From Caenispirillum salinarum AK4 (GTDB lineage: Bacteria; Pseudomonadota; Alphaproteobacteria; Rhodospirillales; Rhodospirillaceae), in the NCBI RefSeq assembly GCF_000315795.1, contig NZ_ANHY01000006.1, positions 341,111 through 405,110 of the forward strand: a stretch of 64,000 nucleotides of DNA, given 5' to 3'. Positions 46,040-56,165 of this stretch are shown piece after piece (the first letter of the stretch is position 1; each line of letters opens with the position of its first letter). Position numbers and translations under genes: made by a program. Under the pieces are notes generated by a model. The model did no database searches, was not told the origin of the DNA, and was given only the letters and a program-made list of their open reading frames with translations.

Positions 46040-47158
46040 ATGCTGATCGGCGTTCCCAAGGAGATCAAGAACCACGAGTACCGCGTCGGCATGACGCCGG
46101 CCGCCGTGCGCGAGGTGATCGCCCACGGCCACCAGGTGATCGTCGAGACCAACGCCGGCGGCGCCATCGACCTGACCGACGACGCCTACCGCGCCGCCGG
46201 GGCGACCATCGTAGACGCCGCCGAGGAGGTCTTCGCCAAGGCCGACATGGTGGTGAAGGTCAAGGAGCCCCAGCCCAACGAGTGCAGGATGCTGCGCGAG
46301 GGCCAGGTGCTGTTCACCTACCTGCACTTGGCGCCGGACCCGCAGCAGGCCAAGCTGTTGCAGGAATCGGGCTGCATCGCCATCGCCTATGAAACCGTCA
46401 CCGACGCGCGCGGCGGCCTGCCGCTGCTCGCACCCATGTCCGAGGTCGCCGGCCGCATGGCGATCCAGGCCGGTGCGCGGGCGCTGGAGAAGTCCGCCGG
46501 CGGCCGCGGCACGCTGCTGGGCGGCGTGCCGGGGGTTCCGTCGGGCAAGGTGGTGGTGCTGGGCGGCGGTGTTGTCGGCCTCAATGCCGCCAAGATGGCC
46601 ATGGGCCTGGAGGCCGAGGTCGTTGTGCTGGACAAGTCCCACGCCCGCCTCAAGGAACTGGACATGCACTACGGCGGCCGGATGCAGACCATCTATTCCA
46701 CCAACGACGCGGTGGAAGAGTACGTGACGCAGGCGGATCTGGTGGTTGGCGCCGTGCTGGTGCCGGGCGCCAACGCGCCCAAGCTGGTCAACCGACCCAT
46801 GCTGTCGAAAATGCAGAAGGGTTCGGTGGTGGTCGACGTCGCCATCGACCAGGGCGGCTGCTTCGAAACGTCGAAGCCCACCACCCACGCCGACCCGATC
46901 TACATCGTCGACGACGTTGTGCATTACTGCGTCGCCAACATGCCGGGTGGCGTCGCCCGCACGTCCACGTTCGCACTGAACAACGTCACCCTGCCCTTCA
47001 CTGTGGCGCTGGCCGACAAGGGCTGGCGCGAGGCGCTGTCCGACGACGCCCACCTGCGCAACGGCCTGAACGTCGCCCACGGCAAGATCACGCACGGGGC
47101 GGTCGCCGAGGCCCTGGGCACCGACTACACGCCCGCCGACAAGGCCATCGCCGGCTGA
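46040..47158 (+). CDS. ald: L-alanine dehydrogenase
   Basis: NAD-dependent oxidative deamination of L-alanine to pyruvate and ammonia. The 372-residue protein has the N-terminal [20 protein letters not shown], catalytic region [10 protein letters not shown] and [10 protein letters not shown], and the NAD motif [18 protein letters not shown]. Length is standard. It lies 55 bp after the aminotransferase, whose by-product L-alanine it would turn back into the pyruvate needed for the next round. Confidence 0.95.
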   Translation: MLIGVPKEIKNHEYRVGMTPAAVREVIAHGHQVIVETNAGGAIDLTDDAYRAAGATIVDAAEEVFAKADMVVKVKEPQPNECRMLREGQVLFTYLHLAPDPQQAKLLQESGCIAIAYETVTDARGGLPLLAPMSEVAGRMAIQAGARALEKSAGGRGTLLGGVPGVPSGKVVVLGGGVVGLNAAKMAMGLEAEVVVLDKSHARLKELDMHYGGRMQTIYSTNDAVEEYVTQADLVVGAVLVPGANAPKLVNRPMLSKMQKGSVVVDVAIDQGGCFETSKPTTHADPIYIVDDVVHYCVANMPGGVARTSTFALNNVTLPFTVALADKGWREALSDDAHLRNGLNVAHGKITHGAVAEALGTDYTPADKAIAG

Positions 47159-47187
47159 TCCAGGCCGCAAGAACAAGGACATAACCG

Positions 47188-48672
<1,485 letters not shown>

Positions 48673-48715
48673 GAAAGAGCCGCCAACTCGTTGTTTCGCC
48701 GGCGTTTCCGTCCGT

Positions 48716-49390
48716 TCAGTGCGGCCGGGTGACGCCGGCGAAAACGCTCAGGTGGAACCACCGCGGGAACGACCGTGCGAGCATTGGGCTGCCGTGCAGG
48801 TCGAGCCGCCCGTCGTCCACCGCCCGGTCAACAGCAACATCTCCCATCCACACCTTTGCCAGCTCCCGCCGGTTGGCGGTAACCCACAGGTCCACCTCGA
48901 ACCCCGGATCGTGCAGGCAAAGATCGGCCTGGTCATCCTCCAGGATGAGCCACCACCGGCCCTTTCCCGTCGGTGCGTCGGGTACGCGGAACTGGATGAC
49001 GGCCCGGCCGTCGGCGCGCAGGTCCTCCGGCAGGCTGACGCGGCGGCGGATGTCCCACATCAACAGCGCGACATCCACATCCTCTTCCTCCACCTTGGTG
49101 CGCACCCAGCGCTGCCCCCAGGCGCCCAGCGTCTCGATGACCGGACGCAGTTCCTCGCCGGCCGGCGTCAGGTGATAGGCGCCGTCGTGGCCGCGCCAGA
49201 TGATGCCGGCCGCCTCGAGCTTGCGCAGCCGCTGGCTCAACAGCGACGGCGACATGAGCGGCACGCCGCGTTGCAGGTCGTTGAAGCGGTGACTGCCCGA
49301 CAGAAGCTCGCGCAGGACCAGCGGCGTCCAACGCTCGCCGACAATCTCGGCCGCCTGGGCAACCGGGCAGAACTGGCCGTATCCCTTCAT
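48716..49390 (-). CDS. HxlR-family transcriptional regulator with C-terminal extension
   Basis: A 224-residue regulator. Residues 1-100 form the HxlR winged helix (CPVAQAAEIVGERWTPLVLR, with the redox-type Cys8, and LMSPSLLSQRLRKLEAAGII). Residues about 105-215 look like an SCP2-type lipid- or ligand-binding domain (VIQFRVPDAPTGKG and EVDLWVTANRRELAKVWMG), a combination known in this family. It diverges from the FAD-linked oxidase gene (126 bp between starts) and so probably controls it. Ligand unknown. Confidence 0.87.
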   Translation of the reverse strand: MKGYGQFCPVAQAAEIVGERWTPLVLRELLSGSHRFNDLQRGVPLMSPSLLSQRLRKLEAAGIIWRGHDGAYHLTPAGEELRPVIETLGAWGQRWVRTKVEEEDVDVALLMWDIRRRVSLPEDLRADGRAVIQFRVPDAPTGKGRWWLILEDDQADLCLHDPGFEVDLWVTANRRELAKVWMGDVAVDRAVDDGRLDLHGSPMLARSFPRWFHLSVFAGVTRPH

Positions 49391-49515
49391 GTCGCAGCCC
49401 TTTCCGTGGCGCGACGCTCAACCTTGATCGCCACACTACAGAAACCCGAGTTGAGCGCGATGTGTTCCGAGAGCACCGTGACCCCCTGACACAGCAAAAT
49501 TCACGGGAGGACACC

Positions 49516-50955
49516 ATGCCGGACATTACCGTGATCCGCCGAGACGGCACGTCCGCCGACCTGGCCGAGGACGCCGTGTCCGATTTTCGCGCTGCCCTGC
49601 GGGGCCCGCTTCTTGCCGGCGGCGACCCGAGCTATGACGACGCGCGCACCGTCTGGAATGCCGCTGTCAACCGCCGGCCTGGCCTGATCGCCCGCTGTGC
49701 CGACGCCGCCGACGTCGGCGCCGCCGTGCGCTTCGCCCGCACTCATGACCTGAGCCTCTGCGTGCGTGGCGGCGGGCACAGCGTGGCGGGGACGGCCGTG
49801 GCCGATGGGGCGCTGATGATAGACCTGTCGCACATGAACGGCGTTCGCTGCCGGCCCCACGACGGGGGGACGACCGTCGGGCCCGGCGCCACGCTGGGCG
49901 ACGTGGACCACGCGACGCAGGCGCACGGCCTGGCGGTGCCGGCGGGCATCGTCTCGACAACCGGGGTCGCCGGACTGACGCTGGGTGGCGGCTTCGGCTG
50001 GCTGACCCGGCGCTACGGCTACACCTGCGACAATCTTGCGGGCGCCGACGTTGTGACGGCCGACGGCCGGGCGGTCCGCGCCGACCCCGACAACAACCCG
50101 GACCTGTTCTGGGCCCTGCGCGGCGGCGGCGGAAACTTCGGCATCGTCACCGCCTTCGACTTCCGGGCCCGTCCCTGCGGCCCCACCGTCCTCGGCGGCT
50201 TGCGGCTGCACCCGCTGAAAGAGGCACCGGGGCTCTTGCAGGTCTTCCGCCAGTTGACGGACGCAGCACCGGAGACGCTGACATGCCTGCTGGTCCTGCG
50301 CCCTGCCCCGCCGGCGCCCTTCCTGCCCAAGGACATGCACGGAAAGCCCATATGCGGCATCGGCGTCTGCTACAGCGGCGATGATCTCGACGCGGGGGAG
50401 CGCCTGCTTGCACCGTTGCGGCGGTTCGGCACGCCGCTTGCCGACCTGATCGGTCCCAAGCCGTTCACGGCCGTGCAGACCATGCTCGACGCCACCCAGC
50501 CGCCCGGCCGGTGCTACTATGAGAAGTCGGAGTACCTGCCGGCCTGCACACCGGAGGTTGGCGAGGTCATGACCGATCATACCTGGGAGGTCACCTCCCC
50601 CATGACGTCGACCCTCTGCCTGCACCTGGGCGGCGCCATGGCTCGCGCGGGACCGGACGCCGGGGCGGTCGGGCACCGCGATGCCCGGTTCGTCGTGAAG
50701 ATCGGCGCTTCTTGGCCCGATGGTCCCGGCGATCCGCATGTGGATTGGACGCGCGCCTTCTGGCGGGACCTGCGCCCCTTCGGCACGGGCGGGTCCTATG
50801 TGAACTTCCTGGATGCCGATGAAACGCCCGACCGCGTGGCGGCCGCCTATGGCGACGCCCTGCCCCGGCTGCGGGCAATCAAGCGGGACGTCGACCCCGA
50901 AAACGTGTTCCGCATCAACAACAACATCGCACCGGCCGATGCCGCGGCGGTGTGA
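49516..50955 (+). CDS. FAD-linked oxidase, berberine-bridge-enzyme type
   Basis: A 479-residue flavoprotein of the PCMH/BBE family. The FAD-linking His is His88 in VRGGGHSVAG; the second flavin-linking Cys of bicovalent members (GVCPTVG) is replaced in GIVSTTG, so a single covalent bond is expected. YGYTCDNLAGADVVTADG, WALRGGGGNFGIVTAF and the C-terminal BBE motif YVNFLDADE and RLRAIKRDVDPENVFR complete the family pattern. GGGAGGACACC sets the ATG at 49516. No signal peptide. The substrate is probably a sugar, phenol or natural product, but unknown. Confidence 0.88.
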   Translation: MPDITVIRRDGTSADLAEDAVSDFRAALRGPLLAGGDPSYDDARTVWNAAVNRRPGLIARCADAADVGAAVRFARTHDLSLCVRGGGHSVAGTAVADGALMIDLSHMNGVRCRPHDGGTTVGPGATLGDVDHATQAHGLAVPAGIVSTTGVAGLTLGGGFGWLTRRYGYTCDNLAGADVVTADGRAVRADPDNNPDLFWALRGGGGNFGIVTAFDFRARPCGPTVLGGLRLHPLKEAPGLLQVFRQLTDAAPETLTCLLVLRPAPPAPFLPKDMHGKPICGIGVCYSGDDLDAGERLLAPLRRFGTPLADLIGPKPFTAVQTMLDATQPPGRCYYEKSEYLPACTPEVGEVMTDHTWEVTSPMTSTLCLHLGGAMARAGPDAGAVGHRDARFVVKIGASWPDGPGDPHVDWTRAFWRDLRPFGTGGSYVNFLDADETPDRVAAAYGDALPRLRAIKRDVDPENVFRINNNIAPADAAAV

Positions 50956-50958
50956 CCG

Positions 50959-50987
50959 CTTGGCCGTCCTGAGCTTGGCCGTCCTGA
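50959..50987 (+). repeat. Tandem 14-bp repeat after the FAD-linked oxidase gene
   Basis: CTTGGCCGTCCTGA occurs twice (50959-50972 and 50974-50987) with one base between. It is probably a slippage duplication in the 3' untranslated region. Confidence 0.8.
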
Positions 50988-50992
50988 ATCGA

Positions 50993-51024
50993 AAAACCCC
51001 GCCGGCGCGCTCCGGCGGGGTTTT
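50993..51024. terminator. Bidirectional intrinsic terminator
   Basis: AAAACCCCGCCGG (50993-51005) pairs perfectly with CCGGCGGGGTTTT (51012-51024) around CGCGCT, with A- and T-rich ends. It serves both the FAD-linked oxidase and the convergent small lipoprotein gene. Confidence 0.92.
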
Positions 51025-51067
51025 CCAGGCTGGTGGGCAGGGGCGTCCCCCCGACCCACGTCACCGC

Positions 51068-51328
51068 TTACTTGCGCAGGCTTTCCTGGTAGGCCTGCTC
51101 CATGCGGTTCACCACCTGCTCGGCGCGGCGGGCGGCCTGTTCGGCGCGCTCGGCGGCCGCGGCGGCGCGTTCGGCGGCCGTCATCGTCATATCGCGACCT
51201 TCCACCGACTGCTGGTGGACGGTGGCGATGGTGTTCCTGCCCGGCTGATCGGGGGTCTCGAAATCGTTGGCGCAGGCGCCAAGGGCCAGGGTAGAGGTCG
51301 CGACGGCCGCGATCATCAATGCGCGCAT
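51068..51328 (-). CDS. Small Lpp-like alanine-rich lipoprotein
   Basis: An 86-residue exported lipoprotein. The signal peptide MRALMIAAVATSTLALGAC ends in a lipobox (LGAC) with the lipidated Cys at residue 19. The mature part ends in a roughly 40-residue Ala/Glu/Arg helix (AAERAAAAAERAEQAARRAE) with heptad-like spacing, and the chain ends in ESLRK. Braun lipoprotein has the same plan: lipid anchor, coiled coil, terminal Lys joined to peptidoglycan. Sequence identity to Lpp is not evident, so this is structural analogy. Start and lipobox are clear. Confidence 0.75.
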   Translation of the reverse strand: MRALMIAAVATSTLALGACANDFETPDQPGRNTIATVHQQSVEGRDMTMTAAERAAAAAERAEQAARRAEQVVNRMEQAYQESLRK

Positions 51329-51414
51329 GGGTCGACTCCTTTGCAATTGCTTAAACAACACACGATCAACGGTTAGCGTCCGCATTCGTGGCAAAAAATA
51401 TGATGGCGGGCGCC

Positions 51415-51450
51415 ATAAAGAAACGGGCCCGCCGTCGCCGGCGGGCCCGT
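51415..51450 (-). terminator. Intrinsic terminator of the downstream metallo-hydrolase/Liv block
   Basis: ACGGGCCCGCCG (51423-51434) and CGGCGGGCCCGT (51439-51450) form a perfect 12-bp stem with loop TCGC. On the minus strand it is followed by TTTCTTTA. It lies 30 bp past the stop of the metallo-hydrolase gene. Confidence 0.88.
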
Positions 51451-51480
51451 GGTGCAAGACTCGCCGACGATTGCCCGGCG

Positions 51481-52434
51481 TCAGCCGTTCAGCGCCGACC
51501 ACATCTCCTGGTCGCGCTCGGCCGTCCAGATGTTGGGACGATCCAGGCCCTTGGCCTCGTCCACCGCGCGGGCGACGTCGAACGGCATGCAGTGCTCGTA
51601 GATGACCCAGTGGCCGTACTTCGGGTCCATGCGCTGCTTGCAGAGCGCATAGATGTCCTTCAGCGCCATGTCCTTCTCCACGCCCTCGCGCGCGGTCTGG
51701 TACAGGTCCGTCAGGAAGGCCTGGGTTTCGGCCATGGCGGTTTCGCAGTCGGCGGCGTTCATGAGCGCGTCGCCCCGGCCCGGCACCAGCTTCTCCGGCT
51801 TCAGTTCGCGCAGGCGCTGGAGGGTTTCCGGCCAGTCGCGCAGGTGGGCGTCGCCGGTGTAGGGGGTGGCACCGAACTCCACCAGATCGCCGGAGTACAG
51901 CACTTTCTGGTCGGGCAGCCAGGCGATGGTGTCGCCCTGGGTGTGGCCCCGGCCGGGATTCCAGATTTCCACGCGCTGGTTGCCCAGGTCCACCGTCAGC
52001 TTGCCGTCGACGACGATGTTGGGCCAGGTGAGGCTCTTGATGCTCTCGTGCCCCTCGAACAGGCGGGGGAAGCGGCCGAACTCGCTCTCCCAGTCCTGCT
52101 GGCCGCGCTCCACGATCAGTTCGTAGGTGCGCTGGCTGGCGATGATGTTTTCCGCCCCATAGGCCGCCGCGCCCAGCACGCGCACGGCGTGGTAATGGGT
52201 GAGCAGGATGTACTTGATGGGCTTGTCGGTCACCTTGCGGATTTCGGCGATGACCTTCTGCGCCATCTTGGGCGTCGCCTGGGTGTCGAGCACCATCACG
52301 GCGTCGTCGCCGACGATCACGCCGGTGTTGGGGTCGCCCTCGGCCGTGAAGGCATAGGCGCCCCGGCCCAGCTCGGCGAAGGTGATGGTCTTCTCGCCCA
52401 GGTCACCGGTGGAGGCAAACGTCTTCGTCGCCAT
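51481..52434 (-). CDS. Metallo-beta-lactamase-fold hydrolase with eroded metal motif
   Basis: A 317-residue MBL-fold protein. The usual HxHxDH motif is present only as THYHAVRV, keeping the first two His but not the Asp-His pair. A downstream His (GRGHTQGDT) and the bridging Asp (YSGDLVEFG) remain, and the late PGHG-like turn reads VPGRGDAL. Metal content is therefore doubtful, or mononuclear. No signal peptide. It follows livF by 104 bp, with a perfect inverted repeat in the gap, and ends at a strong terminator. Substrate unknown; the same THYHAV variant may define a subfamily. Confidence 0.8.
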   Translation of the reverse strand: MATKTFASTGDLGEKTITFAELGRGAYAFTAEGDPNTGVIVGDDAVMVLDTQATPKMAQKVIAEIRKVTDKPIKYILLTHYHAVRVLGAAAYGAENIIASQRTYELIVERGQQDWESEFGRFPRLFEGHESIKSLTWPNIVVDGKLTVDLGNQRVEIWNPGRGHTQGDTIAWLPDQKVLYSGDLVEFGATPYTGDAHLRDWPETLQRLRELKPEKLVPGRGDALMNAADCETAMAETQAFLTDLYQTAREGVEKDMALKDIYALCKQRMDPKYGHWVIYEHCMPFDVARAVDEAKGLDRPNIWTAERDQEMWSALNG

Positions 52435-52510
52435 TGTGGAGCGTCTCCGTTATCTCTGATGTGTCATTGGAGGCGCCGGGCGCCTCGGTCCCCGCATCCT
52501 ATCAGGACAC

Positions 52511-52526
52511 GGTTTCAAATGAAACC
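52511..52526. promoter_or_regulatory. Perfect inverted repeat upstream of the metallo-hydrolase gene
   Basis: GGTTTCA-AA-TGAAACC (52511-52526) is a perfect 7-bp palindrome with a 2-bp spacer, 77 bp before the ATG. It lies just after the livF stop. The short spacer favours an operator over an RNA hairpin. Confidence 0.5.
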
Positions 52527-52538
52527 AAACCGCAAGGC

Positions 52539-53243
52539 TTACAGGCCGAGATAGGCCGCCTTCACCTTCTCGTCGTTGATGAGGTTCTCGCCCGTGTCGG
52601 TGAGCACGATGCGCCCCGTCTCGATCACGTAGCCCCGGTCGGCGATGGCGAGCGCCTGGAAGGCGTTCTGCTCCACCAGCAGGATGGTGGTGCCCTGCTC
52701 CCGCAGCATCTGCACGATGTTGAAAATCTCGCCCACCAGCAGCGGCGCAAGGCCCATGGAGGGTTCGTCCAGCAGCAACAGGCGCGGGTTGCTCATGAGC
52801 GCCCGGCCCATGGCGAGCATCTGCTGCTGGCCGCCCGACAGCGTGCCGGCCGACTCCTTGCGCTTCCTCTTGAGGATGGGGAAGGTCTCGAACACCCGCT
52901 CCAGGTCCGCGTCGGTATCGGCGCCGCGCCGGCGATAGGCGCCCAGGCGCAGGTTGTCCTCCACCGACAGCGGGCCGAAGACCTGGCGGCCTTCCGGCAC
53001 CTGACTGATGCCCTGTTTGACGCGGGCCTGGGGCTTGGACTTGGTGATGTCGGCGCCGTCGAAACGGATTTCGCCGTTGGTCAGCGGCTGCACGCCCGAC
53101 AACGCCCGCAGGAAGGTGGTCTTGCCGGCGCCGTTCGCCCCCACCAGCGCCACCAGCTCGCCCTCACCCACCTGCACGTCGATGCCGTGCAGGGCCTCGA
53201 TGCGGCCGTAGCTGCTTTTCATTCCGTTGACTTCGAGAAGCAT
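52539..53243 (-). CDS. livF: Branched-chain amino acid-type ABC transporter ATPase LivF
   Basis: A 234-residue ATPase. Walker A GANGAGKTT, signature LSGGQQQMLAMGRALM and Walker B LLLLDEPSMGLAPLL are intact, and the length is that of LivF. It is the last Liv gene of the run livJ-livH-livM-livG-livF on the minus strand, 17 bp after livG. Liv-type importers carry branched-chain amino acids but also urea, amides and aromatic acids, so the cargo is open here. Confidence 0.93.
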   Translation of the reverse strand: MLLEVNGMKSSYGRIEALHGIDVQVGEGELVALVGANGAGKTTFLRALSGVQPLTNGEIRFDGADITKSKPQARVKQGISQVPEGRQVFGPLSVEDNLRLGAYRRRGADTDADLERVFETFPILKRKRKESAGTLSGGQQQMLAMGRALMSNPRLLLLDEPSMGLAPLLVGEIFNIVQMLREQGTTILLVEQNAFQALAIADRGYVIETGRIVLTDTGENLINDEKVKAAYLGL

Positions 53244-53260
53244 GTAAGTCTCCCGTGCCC

Positions 53261-54022
53261 TCAGGCGACCTGGCCCAGGTAGGCGGCGATGACGTCGGGG
53301 TTCTGGCGCACTTCCTGCGGCGTGCCCTCGGTGAGCTTGCGGCCGTAGTCCAGCACCAGGATGTGGTCGGAGATTTCCATGACCATCTTCATGTCATGCT
53401 CCACCAGCACCACCGTCACGCCGCTTTCCGCCACCTTCTTGATGACGTTGTCGATCTCGCGGCTTTCCACGTCGTTGAGGCCGGCGGCGGGCTCGTCCAG
53501 CAGCAGAAGCTTGGGCTCGGCCGCAAGCGCGCGGGCGATTTCCAGGCGCTTGAGCGCGCCGTAGGGCATGGCGTCGGCGTCCCAGTCGAAATACTTCTCC
53601 AGGCCGACGAAGGCCATCAGCTCGCGCCCCATATCCTCCGCCGCCCGGTCGCCGCGGACGATGCGCGGCAGGCGGAACAGCGACGGCAGAAGCCGGCCGT
53701 CCAGGTGCAGGTGACGGCCCACCAGCACGTTCTCCAGTGCCGTCATGTTCATGCAGATTTGCAGGTTCTGGAAGGTGCGCGACATGCCGCGCGCCGCCAG
53801 TTCGTAGGGCTTCTTGCCCGTCACCGGCTCGCCGTTGAACTGCACCGTGCCGAAGGTGGGCGTGTAGACGCCCGTCACCAGGTTGAACAGCGTGGTCTTG
53901 CCGGCACCATTGGGTCCGATGATGGAATGGATGGTTCCCGGATCAATGGTGAACGACAGGTCATCGATGGCGCGGACGCCGCCGAATTCCTTGACCAGGG
54001 TGTCGACAGTCAGAAGGCTCAT
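53261..54022 (-). CDS. livG: Branched-chain amino acid-type ABC transporter ATPase LivG
   Basis: A 253-residue ATPase with Walker A GPNGAGKTTLFN, an LivG-type signature region (MPYGALKRLEIARALA) and Walker B KLLLLDEPAAGLN. The signature lacks the classical LSGG, as is usual in LivG. The N-terminus MSLLTVDTLVKEFGGVRAID is typical. Its ATG overlaps the livM stop by four bases (ATGA), so livM and livG are translationally coupled. Confidence 0.93.
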   Translation of the reverse strand: MSLLTVDTLVKEFGGVRAIDDLSFTIDPGTIHSIIGPNGAGKTTLFNLVTGVYTPTFGTVQFNGEPVTGKKPYELAARGMSRTFQNLQICMNMTALENVLVGRHLHLDGRLLPSLFRLPRIVRGDRAAEDMGRELMAFVGLEKYFDWDADAMPYGALKRLEIARALAAEPKLLLLDEPAAGLNDVESREIDNVIKKVAESGVTVVLVEHDMKMVMEISDHILVLDYGRKLTEGTPQEVRQNPDVIAAYLGQVA

Positions 54023-55134
54023 TTCTCACCCCCGCGCTTGAACAGCGCCGCCAGGCTGGGGACCACGCCCTTGGGAAGGAAGATCATCACCAGCATGAGG
54101 ATCAGGCCGAAGATCAGGTGCTCGTAGTCCTCGAGGAACGTGAGGAACTGCGGCAGCGCGGTCAGGGTCGCCGCGCCCACGACGGCGCCGAACGTCGACG
54201 CCATGCCGCCCAGCACCACCATGATGACCAGTTCGACCGAATGGAAGAAGCTCGCCTCCTGGGGGCTCAGGAACATGATGTAGTGAGCACCCAGCGAGCC
54301 GACGACGGAGGCGAAGACCGCCGAGACGACGAAGATCATCACCTTGTACCTGGTGGTGTCCACGCCGACGACCTCGGCCGCGACCTCCGACCCGTGCACG
54401 GCGCGCAGGGCCCGGCCCACCGGGCTGTCAATGATGTTGAGCGACAGCCACGCCGCGATCACCAGCAGGCCGCCGACGAGGCTGTACCAGTGCCACGGCT
54501 TCTTGAACTCGAACCCGAAGACGGTGAAGGGGTCGACAATCATGCCGTCGGGGCCGCCCGTCAGCTGCGCTTCCTGGTTCAGGATGATGGAGATGATCAG
54601 CCCGATGCCGAGCGTCGCCATGGCCAGATAGTGGCCCTTGAGGCGCAGGATCGGCCGGGCGATGACGAAGGCCAGCAGCCCGACCACCACGGCGGCCACC
54701 ACCAGCGACAACAGCGGCGGCCAGCCGAAGTTCGTTACCGTGATCGCCGAGAAGTAGGCGCCCACACCCAGGAAGCCGGCGTGGCCCAGTGAAATCTGCC
54801 CGCAATAGCCGATCAAGAGGTTCAGGCCGATGGCGACAATGGCGTTGAAGCCGATCTGAATGGCGACGTCGTAATGGAAGGCGTTCTGCAGGAAGGCCGG
54901 CAGCACCGCCACCACGACGGCCAGCACCAGCAGGCCGCCGGTGCGCGGCTTCATCAGCCTGGCCTTCAGCCCCTGGCGCGGGCGACCGGCCGATCCGGCG
55001 CCGGTGCGCGGCGTACCCGGCGCCTGGGGCGCGGGACGCTCGGGCGCGCCGGGCGGCGTGGTGTCGCCGGGCCGCGAGATATTCGCGGTGGACGCAGAGG
55101 ACGGGCGGGGGGACATGGGCGTCGCCTCGTTCAT
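54019..55134 (-). CDS. livM: Branched-chain amino acid-type ABC transporter permease LivM
   Basis: A 371-residue membrane permease. The core (about residues 65-360) has eight or more spans with GLNLLIGYCGQISLGHAGFLGVGAY and VGTRALR-like text (SPVGRALRAVHGSEVAAEV). The first 60 residues are an unusual Pro/Ala/Gly-rich hydrophilic tail not found in E. coli LivM; a later start at MKPRTGG (residue 62) is not well placed. ATG 55134 lies 10 bp after the livH stop behind GAGGTG. Confidence 0.92.
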   Translation of the reverse strand: MNEATPMSPRPSSASTANISRPGDTTPPGAPERPAPQAPGTPRTGAGSAGRPRQGLKARLMKPRTGGLLVLAVVVAVLPAFLQNAFHYDVAIQIGFNAIVAIGLNLLIGYCGQISLGHAGFLGVGAYFSAITVTNFGWPPLLSLVVAAVVVGLLAFVIARPILRLKGHYLAMATLGIGLIISIILNQEAQLTGGPDGMIVDPFTVFGFEFKKPWHWYSLVGGLLVIAAWLSLNIIDSPVGRALRAVHGSEVAAEVVGVDTTRYKVMIFVVSAVFASVVGSLGAHYIMFLSPQEASFFHSVELVIMVVLGGMASTFGAVVGAATLTALPQFLTFLEDYEHLIFGLILMLVMIFLPKGVVPSLAALFKRGGEK

Positions 55135-55144
55135 CGTTCGCACC

Positions 55145-56020
55145 TCAGACACGTTCCGTCCCCTTCTTCCCGAACAGGCCGCTCGGCATGAAGAAGAGCG
55201 CCAGCAGGATGATGATGAAGGCCATGGCGTCCTTGTATTCGGAACTGATGTAGCCGGCGCCGAAGGCCTCCACGATGCCCAGGATCAGCCCGCCGATCAC
55301 GGCGCCGAAGGGGTTGCCCAGCCCGCCCAGGATGGCGGCGGAAAAGCCCTTCAGGCCCAGCATGATACCGACCTCGAAGTTGGTCGACGTGATGGGCGTG
55401 ATCAGCACACCGGCGATGGCACCCAGCGCGGCCGACATGCCGAAGGACAGCAGCAGCACGAAGCTGACGTTGATGCCGACCAGCTTGGCCGCCAGCGGGT
55501 TGACGCTGGTAGCCAGGATCGCCTTGCCCAGAAGGGTCCGGTTGAAGAACCACTGCAACACCACGACGATCAGCGCCGTGATGCCGAGCACCCACAGCGT
55601 CTGCGAGGTGATGGTGGCGCCCAGCACGTTGATGGGCTCATCGCCGGAGAACGCCGGCAGGGTGTGGAACTGCTTGTCGAACAGCACCTGTGCGGCCCCG
55701 CGCAGCACGATGGAGGCACCGATGGTGATGATGATGAGCGTCACCACCGAGGCGTTCTTCGTCTGCTCCACCGCCAGTTTCTCCAGCGCAAAGCCGACGC
55801 AGGCCGTGCCGATGATGGCGACGACCACCGCCAGCGGCAGCGGCACGCCGGCCGCCGCCAGGAAGACGGTGCCCATGCCGCCAAGCATGACGAATTCGCC
55901 CTGGGCGAAGTTGATCACGTGGCTGGCGTTGTAGATCAGCGCGAAGCCGAGACCCACCAGGGCATAGATGGCGCCGCTGGTCAGGCCGGAAAACAGGTAT
56001 TGGATGAACTCGCCGAGCAT
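55145..56020 (-). CDS. livH: Branched-chain amino acid-type ABC transporter permease LivH
   Basis: A 291-residue permease with eight hydrophobic spans and the LivH hallmarks LTSGAIYALVGLGFALIYN, NFAQGEFVMLGG and GLKGFSAAILGGLGNPFGAV. The ATG at 56018-56020 (MLGEFIQYLF) is chosen; a longer frame upstream runs through the intergenic sequence after livJ and is Arg/Pro-rich noise. It pairs with LivM as the transmembrane channel. Confidence 0.93.
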   Translation of the reverse strand: MLGEFIQYLFSGLTSGAIYALVGLGFALIYNASHVINFAQGEFVMLGGMGTVFLAAAGVPLPLAVVVAIIGTACVGFALEKLAVEQTKNASVVTLIIITIGASIVLRGAAQVLFDKQFHTLPAFSGDEPINVLGATITSQTLWVLGITALIVVVLQWFFNRTLLGKAILATSVNPLAAKLVGINVSFVLLLSFGMSAALGAIAGVLITPITSTNFEVGIMLGLKGFSAAILGGLGNPFGAVIGGLILGIVEAFGAGYISSEYKDAMAFIIILLALFFMPSGLFGKKGTERV

Positions 56021-56165
56021 GTCGTCCTGCCGAGCTTCGAGGGAAGGCGCTTGGTCGGGCCGGATCAGGATGCGGTCGCTGGCCGGAGCCGTCCGCCGCC
56101 GCGCCGTCGTCCTTGGAAGACGGACTCGTGGCGACGGACGGGCTCCTGCCGCGCTGGGACCGCGA

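Noticed and set aside
49516..50955. Bicovalent FAD attachment in the BBE-type oxidase
   Set aside because: His88 is present, but the Cys of the GVCPTVG motif is replaced (GIVSTTG); Cys171 is at the wrong spacing.
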